A stretch of 64,000 nt of DNA from Thalassomonas sp. RHCl1 (GCF_947387555.1 NZ_CANDNZ010000010.1:1-64000), one strand, 5' to 3'. Positions 1-9,783 are shown, counted from the first letter of the stretch. Numbers and translations are program-made. Notes: generated by a model not told the origin, from the letters alone.

Positions 1-237
1 TCTCTGACTCAATGAATCTGTACATATAAAACTATGAATAAATAGTTTTGTGTGTCATTCATCATTAAGTTTATTTTTGCTACCGAAGTAGCTTATGTAA
101 AATCAACATTAACGTGAGTGCCCACACAAATTGCATGATAACTAATTTTTAAAGAACTCATCTTCGAAAGAAAATGAAACGATTAATCGCATTCGTTAAC
201 CGTTGTTGCTTCAGGCCTTGCCCTTAGCGAGATGCGC
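1..237 (-). other. 5' leader of an rRNA operon; 16S gene lies beyond the left edge
   Basis: Read on the minus strand, this stretch follows two tandem promoters and contains a boxA-like element, then the block GTGTGGGCACTC (complement of 116-127) that is typical of gammaproteobacterial 16S leaders. A small hairpin lies at 28-49 (arms aaaactat/atagtttt). The last minus-strand bases resemble the segment found just before the mature 16S 5' end in Escherichia coli leaders, so the 16S rRNA gene probably begins within a few tens of bases outside the window. No mature rRNA sequence is present here. Confidence 0.8.
146..157 (-). promoter_or_regulatory. boxA antitermination element of the rrn leader
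   Basis: The minus strand reads GTTCTTTAAAAA, close to the boxA consensus GCTCTTTAACA bound by NusB/NusE (S10). Its place between P2 and the GTGTGGGCACTC block matches E. coli rrn leaders. Confidence 0.65.
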
Positions 238-265
238 ATCATACGCCTCTCAGTTTTGATGTCAA
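238..265 (-). promoter_or_regulatory. rrn P2 promoter
   Basis: Minus-strand -35 TTGACA (265-260), a 16-nt spacer, and -10 TATGAT (243-238). It is followed by a GC-rich discriminator, GCGCATC, as expected for a stringently controlled rRNA promoter. The promoter-proximal position relative to the boxA leader makes this P2. Confidence 0.8.
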
Positions 266-384
266 CCTTTTTCGTTAAAAACTAAAAAAACATTTTCAAC
301 CGTTAACTGTTTATTCTGTACTTAGAAAGTAAAAGTAAACTTATCAAAACCCTTCGCTAGGCTGCCCCGTTGAAGTGGATGCGC

Positions 385-412
385 ATTTTAGAGATTTTAA
401 TGGCGGGGTCAA
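385..412 (-). promoter_or_regulatory. rrn P1 promoter
   Basis: Minus-strand -35 TTGACC (412-407), a 16-nt spacer, and -10 TAAAAT (390-385), followed by the discriminator GCGCATCC. It lies about 150 bp upstream of P2 and is preceded by A/T-rich DNA that could act as an UP element. Tandem promoters with matching GCGCATC discriminators are the normal rrn arrangement. Confidence 0.75.
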
Positions 413-1011
413 CACTTTTTTAATGAAAAGACGCCAACCGTTTAAAAATCAATCAAACACAGTTCTGACTTTCTTATGCTAGCTTCAATCAGCTTTATAA
501 CAATAGATATATTTGCCTTAGTTTCTAGCACAACAAACTTATTAACCTTCATATATTTATTTCAAAGCCCATAGGATCGTCAATTTTTTTTACACAAACG
601 CAACCAAAATGACAAATTAAATCAACACGAAAAGTTATAAAAAAGAAAAACAGCGGAATAAAATTTCAACAACACCACAAAAGACCAAATAAAACACAAA
701 GAAACATCAAAAACAATGTCCACTGTTCATTTAAAAGCCAAATCAGAGTGTCAGGATATCTTACAGTTTTTTTACATTGATTTTACATAGGGAATAAGTA
801 GGCTATAAAGGCTGCTTGTTATTGTCAGATCAAATCACATCATTAACGGGCATTAATATTGCTAAGCAAAGCTTTCGTAATTCTTTTGCATGAATTTGTA
901 TTTCATAAAGTTTGAGATTGAACAATGACAATCTCACCATAAAAACACACAGATAATGCATCAGGAATTCTCAAAATGTATTACGAATAATAACAATAAT
1001 TGGAGAGAACA
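413..1011. other. Intergenic region between rrn P1 and the subtilase gene
   Basis: About 600 bp of A/T-rich DNA separates two divergently transcribed units. I see no coding potential. It probably holds rrn upstream activation sequence on the left and the subtilase promoter and 5' untranslated region on the right. The only distinct structure I noticed is the hairpin at 913-936. Confidence 0.5.
913..936 (+). promoter_or_regulatory. Inverted repeat upstream of the subtilase gene
   Basis: Perfect 8-bp arms TGAGATTG and CAATCTCA are separated by 8 nt, about 76 bp before the start codon. It could be a protein-binding site or a 5' untranslated hairpin. No known consensus is recognised. Confidence 0.3.
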
Positions 1012-4000
1012 ATGCAATTTAAGAAGTCCATTTTAGGGAGTCTGATCACCGTCGCACTCTCGGCATCAGTTTCATCTGTGGTTAGCGCACAGGAAATCAC
1101 TGTTGACACATCAAGGTTAACCGAAGCCGGAAGTCCGGTTCAAAATACTCAAAGCCAGGCCTCGAACTATATCGTACAATTAAAAGCCCAGCCGGCAATT
1201 GCTCAATCCCAGGAAATAGGTGAATTGCTACCGAGTAATCAGCTGGTTTCAACCGCTGGTAATCAGTATAACGCCATGACCCCTGCTATGCAGGCCTACA
1301 CCAGAACCCTGGAAGCGAAACAGGCTGAAGTTGCCGGTTCAATTGGCAATGTAGAAATTATTCATTCTTTCAAGCACACCTTTAATGGTTTTACTGCCAA
1401 GCTTACCCCTGCGCAAAAAGCGCAGTTAGAAGCACACCCTGACATCCTGAATGTTTGGGAAGACAAGCTTGAAACAGTAACAACTGCTAATACCCCAGAA
1501 TTCTTAGGATTAACAGCAGCAGGCGGTCAGCATGCCCAAAATATTAAGGGTGAAGATGTTATTATCGGGGTATTAGATACCGGTATCTGGCCTGAGCACC
1601 CCAGCTTCGCCGATGACGGCTCATATTCAGATCCGGCCTCTATCGGTTGGCAAGGTATCTGTGATAAAGGTGATGACCCCGCTTTTAGCTGTTCAAACAA
1701 GCTGATCGGTGCCCGCTATTATAATGATTCCTTTAAATCGGTCTATGAGATCCAAACTGAGTTAGGCGAGTTTTTATCTCCCCGTGATGCTGACGGTCAC
1801 GGTAGCCACACCGCTAGTACCGCCGCCGGTAATGAAGGTGTCGCAGCCAGCGTGAGCGGTTTTGATGCTGGTGCTGTTTCCGGTATCGCTCCCAGAGCCC
1901 GTATTGCCGTATATAAAACTTGCTGGAACAGTGACTATGTCAGTCCGGAAGGCAATAATGAGCGTGGTTGTTTCTATGGTGACAACATGGCGGCAATTGA
2001 CCAAGCGGTTGTAGATGGTGTTGATGTCATTAACTTCTCCATTGGCGGCAGCCGGACTGATTTAACGACTCCTCCTGCTGCGGCTATGTTACGTGCTGCC
2101 CAGGCTGGTGTTTTTGTATCCGTTTCTGCGGGTAACGATGGCGATAACAATACCGCTGAAACTGTCGGTACACCGGCCCCTTGGGTAACCAGTGTTGGTG
2201 CCTCGACCTATTCAGGCACAGTACCGACAAATGCCATTAAAGTCACTTCTCGTGATCCTGAAGAATTACTTGTAGCAATTGAAGGCGCAATCACTAAGCC
2301 TTTCCAGGATAGCGGCATGGTTAACGGCCAGGTTGTGATTGCCGAGCCTTTATTAGGTTGTTTTGAAAACGAAACAGCTGCCGCGCTTGATAATGCAGAA
2401 GATATTTCCGGTAACATCGCCTTAATTAGCCGTGGTGAGTGTGCCTTTACCGAAAAGGTAGAAAGAGCCCAGTTAGCCGGCGCTACAGCAGTTGTTATTT
2501 ACAGCGATGATCGTGAACCTACCGCTTTAGGCGGCGACAAGAATTATGATATTCCGGGTGTGATGATCAGCAAAGCCGATGGTGTTGCCCTTAACGGTGC
2601 AATAACCGGCGGTGAAGTTGTTGAGATCAGCATGGGATTGGGTATTTCCACTACAGTAGAGCAAACTGGCAATACCATGGCAGATTTCTCTTCTCAGGGA
2701 CCAAACAGCGCCAGCTACGATATTATCAAACCGGACATTACAGCACCGGGCTACCATATTCTGGCCGCAACAACAGCTGCACCAATGTTTGAGCCTCACG
2801 GCAACTCATTTAAATACTTAAATGGTACTTCAATGTCCAGCCCACATATTGCAGGTATGGCGGCATTATTCAAGCAAAGTAACAGCAGCTGGTCTCCTGC
2901 CCAGATCAAATCAGCATTGATGACGACTGCGCGTCAGGATGTTACCAAATCAGACGGGAGTACACCTGCCGATCCATTTGATTTTGGTGCCGGTCACGCA
3001 CAACCGGTTCAAGCTATGGATCCAGGTTTATTGTTTGATGCCAACTTCAATGATTACCTTGCCTTCTTATGTGGCTTAGGCGAAGAGGAATACGTAGCCG
3101 GTAACGGTACCGACTGTGACACCTTAACCGCCGCTGGTTTCTCAACAGATGCCAGCCAGCTGAATTTACCATCTATCGGTATTGCAGAGCTGGATGAAGC
3201 TGAAACTATTTTCAGAACTATGACGAATGCTTCATTTGCATCCACTTATACCGCGACAATCGATGCTCCAGCTGGTATTGATGTTGAACTTAAACTTTAT
3301 GATGCTGAAGGCAATGGCACTGTTGGTAATGTCCTGACAATTCCATCTGATGGTACAGCCAACTTCTCTCTAACCTTCAGCAAGAATGAAAATGCCAATA
3401 TCAATAACTGGGAGTTCGGTTCTATTACCTGGGATGATGGAGTAGGTCACACTGTTCGCCTGCCGATTGCGATAAAAGCCTCTCCTACCGCTAAGATCGA
3501 AGTACCAGAGCTGATCTCCGGCGATATGATCAGTGGTCGTTACAGCTACCCGGTTAAAATGCTATACACCGGCTCAACGTCTATTGAGTATGCAGGCCTT
3601 ACCGCACCATTCGGCTCAACAAATACAGTATCTCAAGATGCCGACGGTACCTTCTCATTTAACGAAGCAGGTTTAGGCACACATGTCTACCTGGTACCTG
3701 AAGGCACTAAGATGGTTCGCTTTAACTTGAGTGAAAGCTTGATTGCAGCGGAAAATGCTGATTTAGATCTTTATGTTTACCGTTGTGTCGAATGGCTCTG
3801 TAGCCCGGTAGCGCAATCGACTACCGAAGACAGCTCTAACGAAAACGTACTGTTAACCAACCCAACTCCGGCAAATGATGGTGATATAGGTGATGTTTAT
3901 CTTGTATGGGTACACGCCCGTGCATTAGATGTTGCCGAAACTAACTACACTATGCCGGTATGGATGGTAGATTCAGCAGATAGTTCAACTCGTGTGATTT

Positions 4001-4149
4001 CAAGCACCCGTGCAATGGCAGATCGCTTTAACTATACCAGCATCTTAACGCGTGGCTTAACACCGGGTATGACCTATATGGGCACCGTAACTTACTTTAA
4101 TGATGAAGGTGTCGAAGAAGGCATGACTGTTCTTGAATTAAGTAACTAA
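1012..4149 (+). CDS. Secreted S8 family serine peptidase (subtilase) with PA insert
   Basis: Extracellular subtilisin-like protease of 1045 aa. An N-terminal signal peptide ends near VVSAQE. It is followed by an inhibitor-I9-type propeptide (about residues 45-150) and an S8 catalytic domain with Asp189 (DTGIWPEHPSF), His263 (HGSHTAS) and Ser607 (GTSMSSPHIAG). A protease-associated (PA) domain is inserted around residues 445-510. After the catalytic domain come Fn3-like beta domains and a PPC-like segment near the C terminus; no sorting motif is visible. The ATG at 1012 is preferred over an in-frame TTG at 1000 because GGAGAG at 1002-1007 is a well-spaced ribosome-binding site for it. The gene stands alone and ends at a strong terminator. 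Nutrient protease is the likely role; substrate unknown. Confidence 0.93.
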   Translation: MQFKKSILGSLITVALSASVSSVVSAQEITVDTSRLTEAGSPVQNTQSQASNYIVQLKAQPAIAQSQEIGELLPSNQLVSTAGNQYNAMTPAMQAYTRTLEAKQAEVAGSIGNVEIIHSFKHTFNGFTAKLTPAQKAQLEAHPDILNVWEDKLETVTTANTPEFLGLTAAGGQHAQNIKGEDVIIGVLDTGIWPEHPSFADDGSYSDPASIGWQGICDKGDDPAFSCSNKLIGARYYNDSFKSVYEIQTELGEFLSPRDADGHGSHTASTAAGNEGVAASVSGFDAGAVSGIAPRARIAVYKTCWNSDYVSPEGNNERGCFYGDNMAAIDQAVVDGVDVINFSIGGSRTDLTTPPAAAMLRAAQAGVFVSVSAGNDGDNNTAETVGTPAPWVTSVGASTYSGTVPTNAIKVTSRDPEELLVAIEGAITKPFQDSGMVNGQVVIAEPLLGCFENETAAALDNAEDISGNIALISRGECAFTEKVERAQLAGATAVVIYSDDREPTALGGDKNYDIPGVMISKADGVALNGAITGGEVVEISMGLGISTTVEQTGNTMADFSSQGPNSASYDIIKPDITAPGYHILAATTAAPMFEPHGNSFKYLNGTSMSSPHIAGMAALFKQSNSSWSPAQIKSALMTTARQDVTKSDGSTPADPFDFGAGHAQPVQAMDPGLLFDANFNDYLAFLCGLGEEEYVAGNGTDCDTLTAAGFSTDASQLNLPSIGIAELDEAETIFRTMTNASFASTYTATIDAPAGIDVELKLYDAEGNGTVGNVLTIPSDGTANFSLTFSKNENANINNWEFGSITWDDGVGHTVRLPIAIKASPTAKIEVPELISGDMISGRYSYPVKMLYTGSTSIEYAGLTAPFGSTNTVSQDADGTFSFNEAGLGTHVYLVPEGTKMVRFNLSESLIAAENADLDLYVYRCVEWLCSPVAQSTTEDSSNENVLLTNPTPANDGDIGDVYLVWVHARALDVAETNYTMPVWMVDSADSSTRVISSTRAMADRFNYTSILTRGLTPGMTYMGTVTYFNDEGVEEGMTVLELSN

Positions 4150-4221
4150 TCCCGCTGAGAAAGCACTAATTAAGCTCGTATACTGCTGAATACCAATCAG
4201 CAGTAGCTTAAACAAGCTCCA

Positions 4222-4252
4222 AGGCTTCTAACAAATGTTAGAAGCCTTTTTT
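4222..4252 (+). terminator. Rho-independent terminator after the subtilase gene
   Basis: A perfect 11-bp stem (aggcttctaac / gttagaagcct) with an AAAT loop is followed by a run of six T, about 75 bp after the subtilase stop codon. Confidence 0.9.
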
Positions 4253-4668
4253 ATAGCAACTAATACATGAGCGAGCTTAAGACGCCCTTGCCTGCCGGAA
4301 AGTAATATGCAAAACCAACCACAGACAAATTGAATGCCTGCTTCCTCACTACTTTTCCCTATGCCCTTAATAACGACTCCCCAGGCAAGATAAATTAAAT
4401 TCACGCTCATGTGCCGGTTTACTTCCTCTAGCCAAGAAAAATGCTTAATAGAGTTAATCAACTCCTGGATGTTGCTAAGGAATTAGCCCGGCACAACAGT
4501 AGCCAGATGAAAACTTAGGAAAGTCATGCTTGAAGTTCGCATGTGAAATAACAAGTGTTAATGACGATAGGTAATAGATGAGGAAAGTTGAAGAAACAAA
4601 GAGAGGGATGCGCCTGCGCTCCCCCCCCCCCCGATAATGCGGCCCATCAAAGAAGGTTTAGCAGCAAT
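4253..4668. other. Noncoding stretch with a poly-C tract
   Basis: About 415 bp between two terminators of convergent genes. Short open frames here overlap the terminators and show no family resemblance. The notable item is the homopolymer at 4621-4632. Confidence 0.5.
4621..4632 (+). repeat. Homopolymer of 12 C
   Basis: An uninterrupted run of 12 cytosines in otherwise mixed-composition intergenic DNA. Tracts of this length are prone to slippage in cells and to miscounting in sequencing. It lies about 40 bp beyond the terminator of the PEP-CTERM gene and in no recognised gene. Confidence 0.9.
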
Positions 4669-4695
4669 AAAAAAGCCCTGCTACAAAAGCAGGGC
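4669..4695 (-). terminator. Terminator of the PEP-CTERM gene
   Basis: On the minus strand an 8-bp GC-rich stem (GCCCTGCT / AGCAGGGC) with a 5-nt loop is followed by TTTTTT. It sits 21 bp after the stop codon of the gene at 4716-5228. Confidence 0.9.
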
Positions 4696-4715
4696 CTCTT
4701 CTCAATAAGCGACTG

Positions 4716-5228
4716 TTACAGGCTCTTACGTCTTGCCATAAGGCCGGCAACCGCCATTAATAATAAAAAGGCTGTTTCAGGCTCTGGAACACTAACATTT
4801 GCATCACCTAATTTGATTTCACCAAACAGTGCGAGACCGTTTGAAGTAAAAGCATCAAAAAAACTAAATTGTGCACTGACAATACCATTAAAAGCATAAG
4901 TGCCCAGATTACTTTCACTCAGATCAAAAGATAAGAACTGCAAACCTGCACTAAAATCAGCTAAATCAATTTCAGCTTCGAATAAACCGCCGCCAGACTC
5001 AGCAACAGTCAATAGGTCAAACCCTAAAAGAGTAAAATCGTACCATTCTGAAATATAACCGAACTTATCGGCTTCGGCAGTAACAACAGTAATTTCGCCG
5101 ATACTTGCCCAAGTCCCCTGATCATCGAACAAAATATCTTGAGTAATTAGTGCAGCGTTCGCTGAAGATAACGCGGCAACACTTAATGAAACGGACAGTA
5201 ATACTTTTAAAAATAACTTATTGAACAT
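4716..5228 (-). CDS. PEP-CTERM sorting domain-containing secreted protein
   Basis: A 170-aa exported protein with a signal peptide (to about residue 25, ending SSANA). The central region is acidic, beta-rich and unremarkable. The C terminus is a classic PEP-CTERM tripartite signal: VPEPET, a hydrophobic helix (FLLLMAVAGLM) and a basic tail ARRKSL. Such proteins are anchored and processed by exosortase (EpsH/XrtA families) and often belong to exopolysaccharide or biofilm systems. No exosortase gene is in this window, so its partner must be elsewhere. The gene is monocistronic with its own terminator. The molecular role of the central domain is unknown. Confidence 0.88.
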   Translation of the reverse strand: MFNKLFLKVLLSVSLSVAALSSANAALITQDILFDDQGTWASIGEITVVTAEADKFGYISEWYDFTLLGFDLLTVAESGGGLFEAEIDLADFSAGLQFLSFDLSESNLGTYAFNGIVSAQFSFFDAFTSNGLALFGEIKLGDANVSVPEPETAFLLLMAVAGLMARRKSL

Positions 5229-5636
5229 ATTAAACCTTATTTATAATTATTATCTATGTAGTGATTAACTGGACGTTAATTTAGCAAAAATCAGACCAAA
5301 AGCAAAAACACATATTAATCAACAGATTAAAAAGAAACCCTTGAAAAATTAACGATGAGTTAACCTACTTTACAAGTTATGTAAAATAATCTGACACTAG
5401 ATGTTACCTTCCTCACAAAAAAATGTGCAAAGATAAAAAACGAAGAGTCAAAGAGGTATAATCTCGTGCAGCGTAAATACTTAATCTACACAAGATGAAA
5501 GAGTGGAGAATAGTGATCTGGCTAACTAAAAGCAGGAAGAAAAAGACTGGAATGAAGTTATTCGGACTCAAGAAATATACCGATTAACCGCAAGCCTTCT
5601 GGCCCACGGCTAATCAGCTTCACAGATATTTAGTCG
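5229..5636. other. Intergenic region upstream of the PEP-CTERM gene
   Basis: About 400 bp, A/T-rich, between the start of the PEP-CTERM gene and the end of pssA. I looked for a sigma-54 site (TGGC-N8-TTGC type, known for some PEP-CTERM genes) and saw none. No gene is supported. Confidence 0.4.
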
Positions 5637-6413
5637 TTAATTTTTAAAATCTTCATCATGATCATCGCCCACAACATGCTCAAGTTTAAGCTTTTTCACA
5701 CTGCGGATAGTCGTGACCGGCCCGGAGGCCGCATAAAGTACAAATATCATTAACAACAACTCTGCCGGACTTGAAGCAACAACGACAAAAATTAGCACTA
5801 TCAGTAATACCACCACAAAGGGGACTTTGCCCTTCCAGTCCACTTCTTTGAAACTGTTATACCTGAAATTACTCACCATTAATAATCCAGTAATAATGGT
5901 AATTGCCCCCATAATGATGCCATAGTCCTGGCCCTGAAGCTGATACTCAGTTCCGGCCCAAACGACACTCGCAATCACGCCAGCGGCTGCGGGACTCGCC
6001 AGCCCTTGGAAATAACGCTTATCGGCAACTCCTACCTGAGTATTAAAGCGAGCCAAGCGAAGTGCGGCACAGGCAACAAAGATAAATGCCGCCAGCCAGC
6101 CAAACTTCCCCATCCCCGAAAGCGCCCAGTTATACGCAACTAACCCCGGGGCAATACCGAAAGAAACCATATCCGCCATACTGTCGTATTCGGCGCCAAA
6201 TTCACTCTGGGTATTGGTCATACGGGCAACCCGCCCGTCTAGCCCGTCAAAAATCATAGCAATAAAAATGGCAACGGCAGCACTGGCAAAATGACCGTTC
6301 ATTGAAGAAACTACGGCATAAAACCCGGAAAAGAGGCCCGCGGTGGTGAGCAAATTAGGTAATAAATAAATGCCCCGGGTAGGTGTGCTATCGCTTGCTT
6401 GCTTATCTGTCAT
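5637..6413 (-). CDS. pssA: CDP-diacylglycerol--serine O-phosphatidyltransferase
   Basis: Inner-membrane enzyme of 258 aa that joins CDP-diacylglycerol and L-serine to form phosphatidylserine, the precursor of phosphatidylethanolamine. The CDP-alcohol phosphotransferase signature D-x2-D-G-x2-A-R-x8-G-x3-D-x3-D is complete (DGLDGRVAR through GAEYDSMAD, near residues 56-80). Several transmembrane helices surround it. It belongs to the multi-helix (type II, Bacillus-like) PssA family rather than the E. coli phospholipase-D-type enzyme. The length is usual. It is transcribed alone, with the divergent DUF4124 gene about 200 bp upstream. Confidence 0.9.
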   Translation of the reverse strand: MTDKQASDSTPTRGIYLLPNLLTTAGLFSGFYAVVSSMNGHFASAAVAIFIAMIFDGLDGRVARMTNTQSEFGAEYDSMADMVSFGIAPGLVAYNWALSGMGKFGWLAAFIFVACAALRLARFNTQVGVADKRYFQGLASPAAAGVIASVVWAGTEYQLQGQDYGIIMGAITIITGLLMVSNFRYNSFKEVDWKGKVPFVVVLLIVLIFVVVASSPAELLLMIFVLYAASGPVTTIRSVKKLKLEHVVGDDHDEDFKN

Positions 6414-6616
6414 GAAAGTTATCGTAAGTTAAAGAATAATAAAAAAGCTAATTTATCATAACTTATTAAGCAAAAAACAGATAAATTGATAGCAGAAAAA
6501 CGATTTAAAGGTAAGAAAATTTGTAAACTTAACGGCCTGTTGTTATAAGTTTAAGGAGGATATTCACTTTTTGCCCGAAGCAGGCGCTCACAAAAGAGTT
6601 TGATGGAGAAATAATC

Positions 6617-7024
6617 ATGCGAACGCTATGCTTAATTTTCTTATTGCTGATAATCCCCATCAAGGCTCTGGCAACCAGCGTTAAAATTTACCGCTGGGTC
6701 GATGAAAATAATATCGTTCATTTCAGCCAGCATCAGCCTCCCCACGATAATTATACCGAACTGACCATGACCGAAACCTTTGCTCCTAAAAATAACGATA
6801 CCGGCAAATTACAAACGGCAAGTAAACCCAAGGTACAAGATATATCTGCCGATTTTCAGGAAAAATGCGCCATCGCCCAGGCAAATATCGAAACTCTGAC
6901 CAAACATGATAAAGTCCAGTTTACCGATAAAGATGGTCAAACCAAGCTACTTAACCAGGAAGAGAAAGCCATTCAGCTCGCCAACAGTGAAAAGCAGGCA
7001 GAAGTATATTGCCGCCAGCAATAA
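6617..7024 (+). CDS. DUF4124 domain-containing exported protein
   Basis: A 135-aa protein with a signal peptide (cleavage near ALATS). It then has the short DUF4124 motif, in which a Lys-Ile-Tyr-Arg-Trp-Val-Asp segment is followed by VHFSQHQP (residues about 22-45). This family is widespread in gammaproteobacteria, is periplasmic or membrane-anchored, and has no established function. The rest is hydrophilic, with two cysteines (CAIAQ and YCRQQ) that could form a disulfide. A GGAGA ribosome-binding site precedes the ATG. It is convergent with clpB. Confidence 0.8.
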   Translation: MRTLCLIFLLLIIPIKALATSVKIYRWVDENNIVHFSQHQPPHDNYTELTMTETFAPKNNDTGKLQTASKPKVQDISADFQEKCAIAQANIETLTKHDKVQFTDKDGQTKLLNQEEKAIQLANSEKQAEVYCRQQ

Positions 7025-7093
7025 GCTTCTGCCTTAACAACCTTCGCTATAAAAAACCAGCTTTAGCCGCTTTCAGACAACTGACAAAAAGTG

Positions 7094-9664
7094 TTATGAA
7101 AAGCGTAACTCCCCCTCAACAACATCAAGTTTGATCGTCGCACCTTTTTGGAATGCCCCACCAAGTATTTTTTGTGCCAGCGGGTTTTCAATATATTGCT
7201 GAATCGCTCTTTTTAACGGACGGGCACCATAAACAGGGTCAAATCCGGCAGCGGCAATAACAGACAAAGCTTCATCAGAAAGCGCCAATTGCAATTCCCG
7301 CTCAGCCAGCCGCTCAGACAAGGCTTTAATATGAATGGCGGCAATTTGTTTGATCTGCTGTGAACTCAAGCTATGGAAAACCACAGACTCATCAATACGG
7401 TTGATAAATTCAGGCTTAAAGTGTTGGCCGACATCCGCCATCACATTGGCTTTCATTTGCTCATAATCGCTTTCAGCAGTAAAACTCTGGATATGATCCG
7501 AGCCGATATTAGAGGTCATGATCACCACGGTATTTTTAAAATCGACCGTACGCCCCTGACCATCGGTTAAGCGGCCGTCATCTAAAACCTGGAGTAAAAT
7601 ATTAAAGACATCATGATGGGCCTTCTCCACTTCATCCAATAAGATCACCGAATAAGGTTTACGTCTGACCGCTTCGGTTAAATAACCGCCTTCTTCATAA
7701 CCGACATAACCAGGAGGCGCCCCCACCAAACGGGCGACTGAATGTTTTTCCATAAATTCAGACATGTCGATACGTACCAGGGCATCTTCACTATCGAACA
7801 AAAAGGTCGCCAGAGCTTTGGTAAGCTCGGTTTTCCCCACCCCGGTAGGGCCAAGAAACAAAAATGAACCTATCGGCTGGTTAGGATCCGCCAGTCCGGC
7901 CCTCGAGCGGCGAATGGCATTGGCCACGGAAACCACGGCTTCTTCCTGACCTATCACCTGACGGTGTAATTCCTGCTCCATTTTCAACAGCTTTTCCCGC
8001 TCTTCTTCGAGCATTTTAGCCACAGGAATACCGGTAGCCCGGCTTAAAACATCGGCAATTTCCACTTCAGTCACTTTATTGCGCAACAAAGTCATTTCCT
8101 GCATTTCCGCCTGGCTGGCCAAATCCAGCTGTTTTTCCAACTCAGGCAAGCGCCCGTATTGCAACTCAGACATCCGGTTCAGATCCCCGGCCCTTCTTGC
8201 TGCCTCAAGCTCTATTCTGGCATGTTCCAGATCCGCTTTTATTGCCTGGGTGCCGTGCAGTGCGGCTTTTTCGGTATTCCAGATTTCGTCCAGCTCATCA
8301 TAGCTTTTCTGGCAGGCCATCAGATCTGCCGACAACAGCTCCCGGCGTTTTATCGTCGCTTCATCCGACTCTTTCTCCAGCGCTTTTTGCTCCAGTTTCA
8401 GCTGGATGATACGCCGCTCCAGCCGGTCTAAATCTTCCGGCTTGGAGTCTATCTGTAAACGGATGCTAGAGGCCGCTTCATCAATTAAGTCAATGGCTTT
8501 ATCCGGTAACTGACGATCACTGATATAACGGTGGGACAAACTGGCTGCCGCCACTATTGCCGGATCGGTGATATCTACCGAGTGATGTAATTCATAACGC
8601 TCTTTAAGACCACGTAATATTGCGATGGTATCTTCAACACTGGGCTCATCAATCAGCACTTTTTGGAAGCGCCGCTCTAATGCCGCATCTTTTTCAATAT
8701 ACTGGCGATATTCATCTAGGGTGGTGGCACCGACACAATGCAGGTCACCACGGGCCAGGGCTGGCTTTAACATATTACCTGCATCCAGGGCACCGTCTGT
8801 TTTACCAGCGCCCACCATAGTATGCAGTTCATCGATAAATAAGATCACCTGACCTTCTTCCTGTGCCAGTTCGTTGAGTACGGCCTTTAACCGCTCTTCA
8901 AACTCTCCACGGTACTTGGCCCCCGCTACCAGCGATCCCATATCTAACGCCAGTACCCGTTTATCTTTGAGTCCTTCCGGCACTTCATGATCCACTATCC
9001 GTTGCGCCAGCCCTTCGGCAATCGCAGTTTTTCCCACGCCCGGGTGGCCGATTAACACAGGGTTGTTTTTGGTACGCCGCTGCAGTACCTGGATAGTACG
9101 GCGAATCTCATCATCACGGCCAATTACCGGATCAAGTTTACCTTCTTCTGCTCGCAGGGTTAGATCTATGGTAAATTTCGACAGGGCCTGACGCACATCT
9201 TCAGCATTTTGATCTTCCACTTTCTGCCCTCCACGAATATGCTCTATCGCAGATTTAATCCTTTCTTCGGTTGCCCCCAGAGATTTTAATATTTGCCCCA
9301 GTGCTCCTCTGTCTTCCAGGGCCGCCAGGATAAAAATTTCTGATGAAATAAATTTATCCCCCAGCTTTTGTGCATACTTATCACATAAATTTAATAGGTT
9401 ACCTAAAGAGGATGATAACTGGACTTCACCGCCAACCCCCTGTACCTGGGCCAGTGAAGCTAATACCGCCTCTACTTGAGAGCGTAATGAATAGATATCA
9501 ATACCGGCACTTTTACATAAAGGGATCACGGTATTGCCATTTTGATTAAGCAGAGCCATCATCACATGGACGGGCTCAATAAATTGATGATCTTTTCCCA
9601 GCGCCAGTGATTGGGCATCAGAAATGGTCACTTGAAAAGATTGGGTAAAACGATCTAAACGCAT
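7094..9664 (-). CDS. clpB: ATP-dependent chaperone ClpB
   Basis: Hsp100 disaggregase of 856 aa, one residue from the E. coli length. It threads aggregated proteins through a hexameric pore together with DnaK. Domains in order: Clp N domain (about 1-150), AAA+ NBD1 with Walker A GHPGVGKT (near 205) and Walker [10 protein letters not shown], the coiled-coil M domain (about 410-520), and AAA+ NBD2 with Walker A GPTGVGKT (near 605) and a ClpB-type C-terminal domain. It is the last gene of the rluD-pgeF-clpB direction, but a 197-bp gap with a possible heat-shock promoter suggests independent induction. AGGAGA lies 8 nt before the ATG. Confidence 0.97.
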   Translation of the reverse strand: MRLDRFTQSFQVTISDAQSLALGKDHQFIEPVHVMMALLNQNGNTVIPLCKSAGIDIYSLRSQVEAVLASLAQVQGVGGEVQLSSSLGNLLNLCDKYAQKLGDKFISSEIFILAALEDRGALGQILKSLGATEERIKSAIEHIRGGQKVEDQNAEDVRQALSKFTIDLTLRAEEGKLDPVIGRDDEIRRTIQVLQRRTKNNPVLIGHPGVGKTAIAEGLAQRIVDHEVPEGLKDKRVLALDMGSLVAGAKYRGEFEERLKAVLNELAQEEGQVILFIDELHTMVGAGKTDGALDAGNMLKPALARGDLHCVGATTLDEYRQYIEKDAALERRFQKVLIDEPSVEDTIAILRGLKERYELHHSVDITDPAIVAAASLSHRYISDRQLPDKAIDLIDEAASSIRLQIDSKPEDLDRLERRIIQLKLEQKALEKESDEATIKRRELLSADLMACQKSYDELDEIWNTEKAALHGTQAIKADLEHARIELEAARRAGDLNRMSELQYGRLPELEKQLDLASQAEMQEMTLLRNKVTEVEIADVLSRATGIPVAKMLEEEREKLLKMEQELHRQVIGQEEAVVSVANAIRRSRAGLADPNQPIGSFLFLGPTGVGKTELTKALATFLFDSEDALVRIDMSEFMEKHSVARLVGAPPGYVGYEEGGYLTEAVRRKPYSVILLDEVEKAHHDVFNILLQVLDDGRLTDGQGRTVDFKNTVVIMTSNIGSDHIQSFTAESDYEQMKANVMADVGQHFKPEFINRIDESVVFHSLSSQQIKQIAAIHIKALSERLAERELQLALSDEALSVIAAAGFDPVYGARPLKRAIQQYIENPLAQKILGGAFQKGATIKLDVVEGELRFS

Positions 9665-9752
9665 AAAATCATCTCCTGAGAGTATGTTTTATCAAGCCAT
9701 TGACGGAAAAAATCACATCAAACACTGCCGGCGATAATTTGAAGTTATTTTA

Positions 9753-9783
9753 TTAATAAGGTTGAATAACTAACTTTTCAATA
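9753..9783 (-). promoter_or_regulatory. Candidate sigma-32 heat-shock promoter for clpB
   Basis: The minus strand has TATTGAAAA (-35-like, 9783-9775), a 14-nt spacer and CCTTATTAA (-10-like, 9761-9753). This resembles the sigma-32 consensus CTTGAAA-N13-15-CCCCATNT. It lies about 90 bp upstream of the clpB start. The -10 element is imperfect. Confidence 0.4.

Noticed and set aside
1000-1011. TTG at 1000 as the subtilase start
   Set aside because: It overlaps the ribosome-binding site GGAGAG that serves the ATG at 1012.
4228-4461. 77-codon minus-strand frame after the subtilase
   Set aside because: Its end runs through the subtilase terminator, and it has no recognisable domain or ribosome-binding site.
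4588-4899. Plus-strand frame across the poly-C tract and the end of the PEP-CTERM gene
   Set aside because: It is antisense to a well-supported gene and its terminator, and begins in low-complexity sequence.
7373-8852. Several plus-strand frames within clpB
   Set aside because: They are antisense shadows of clpB created by its codon composition.
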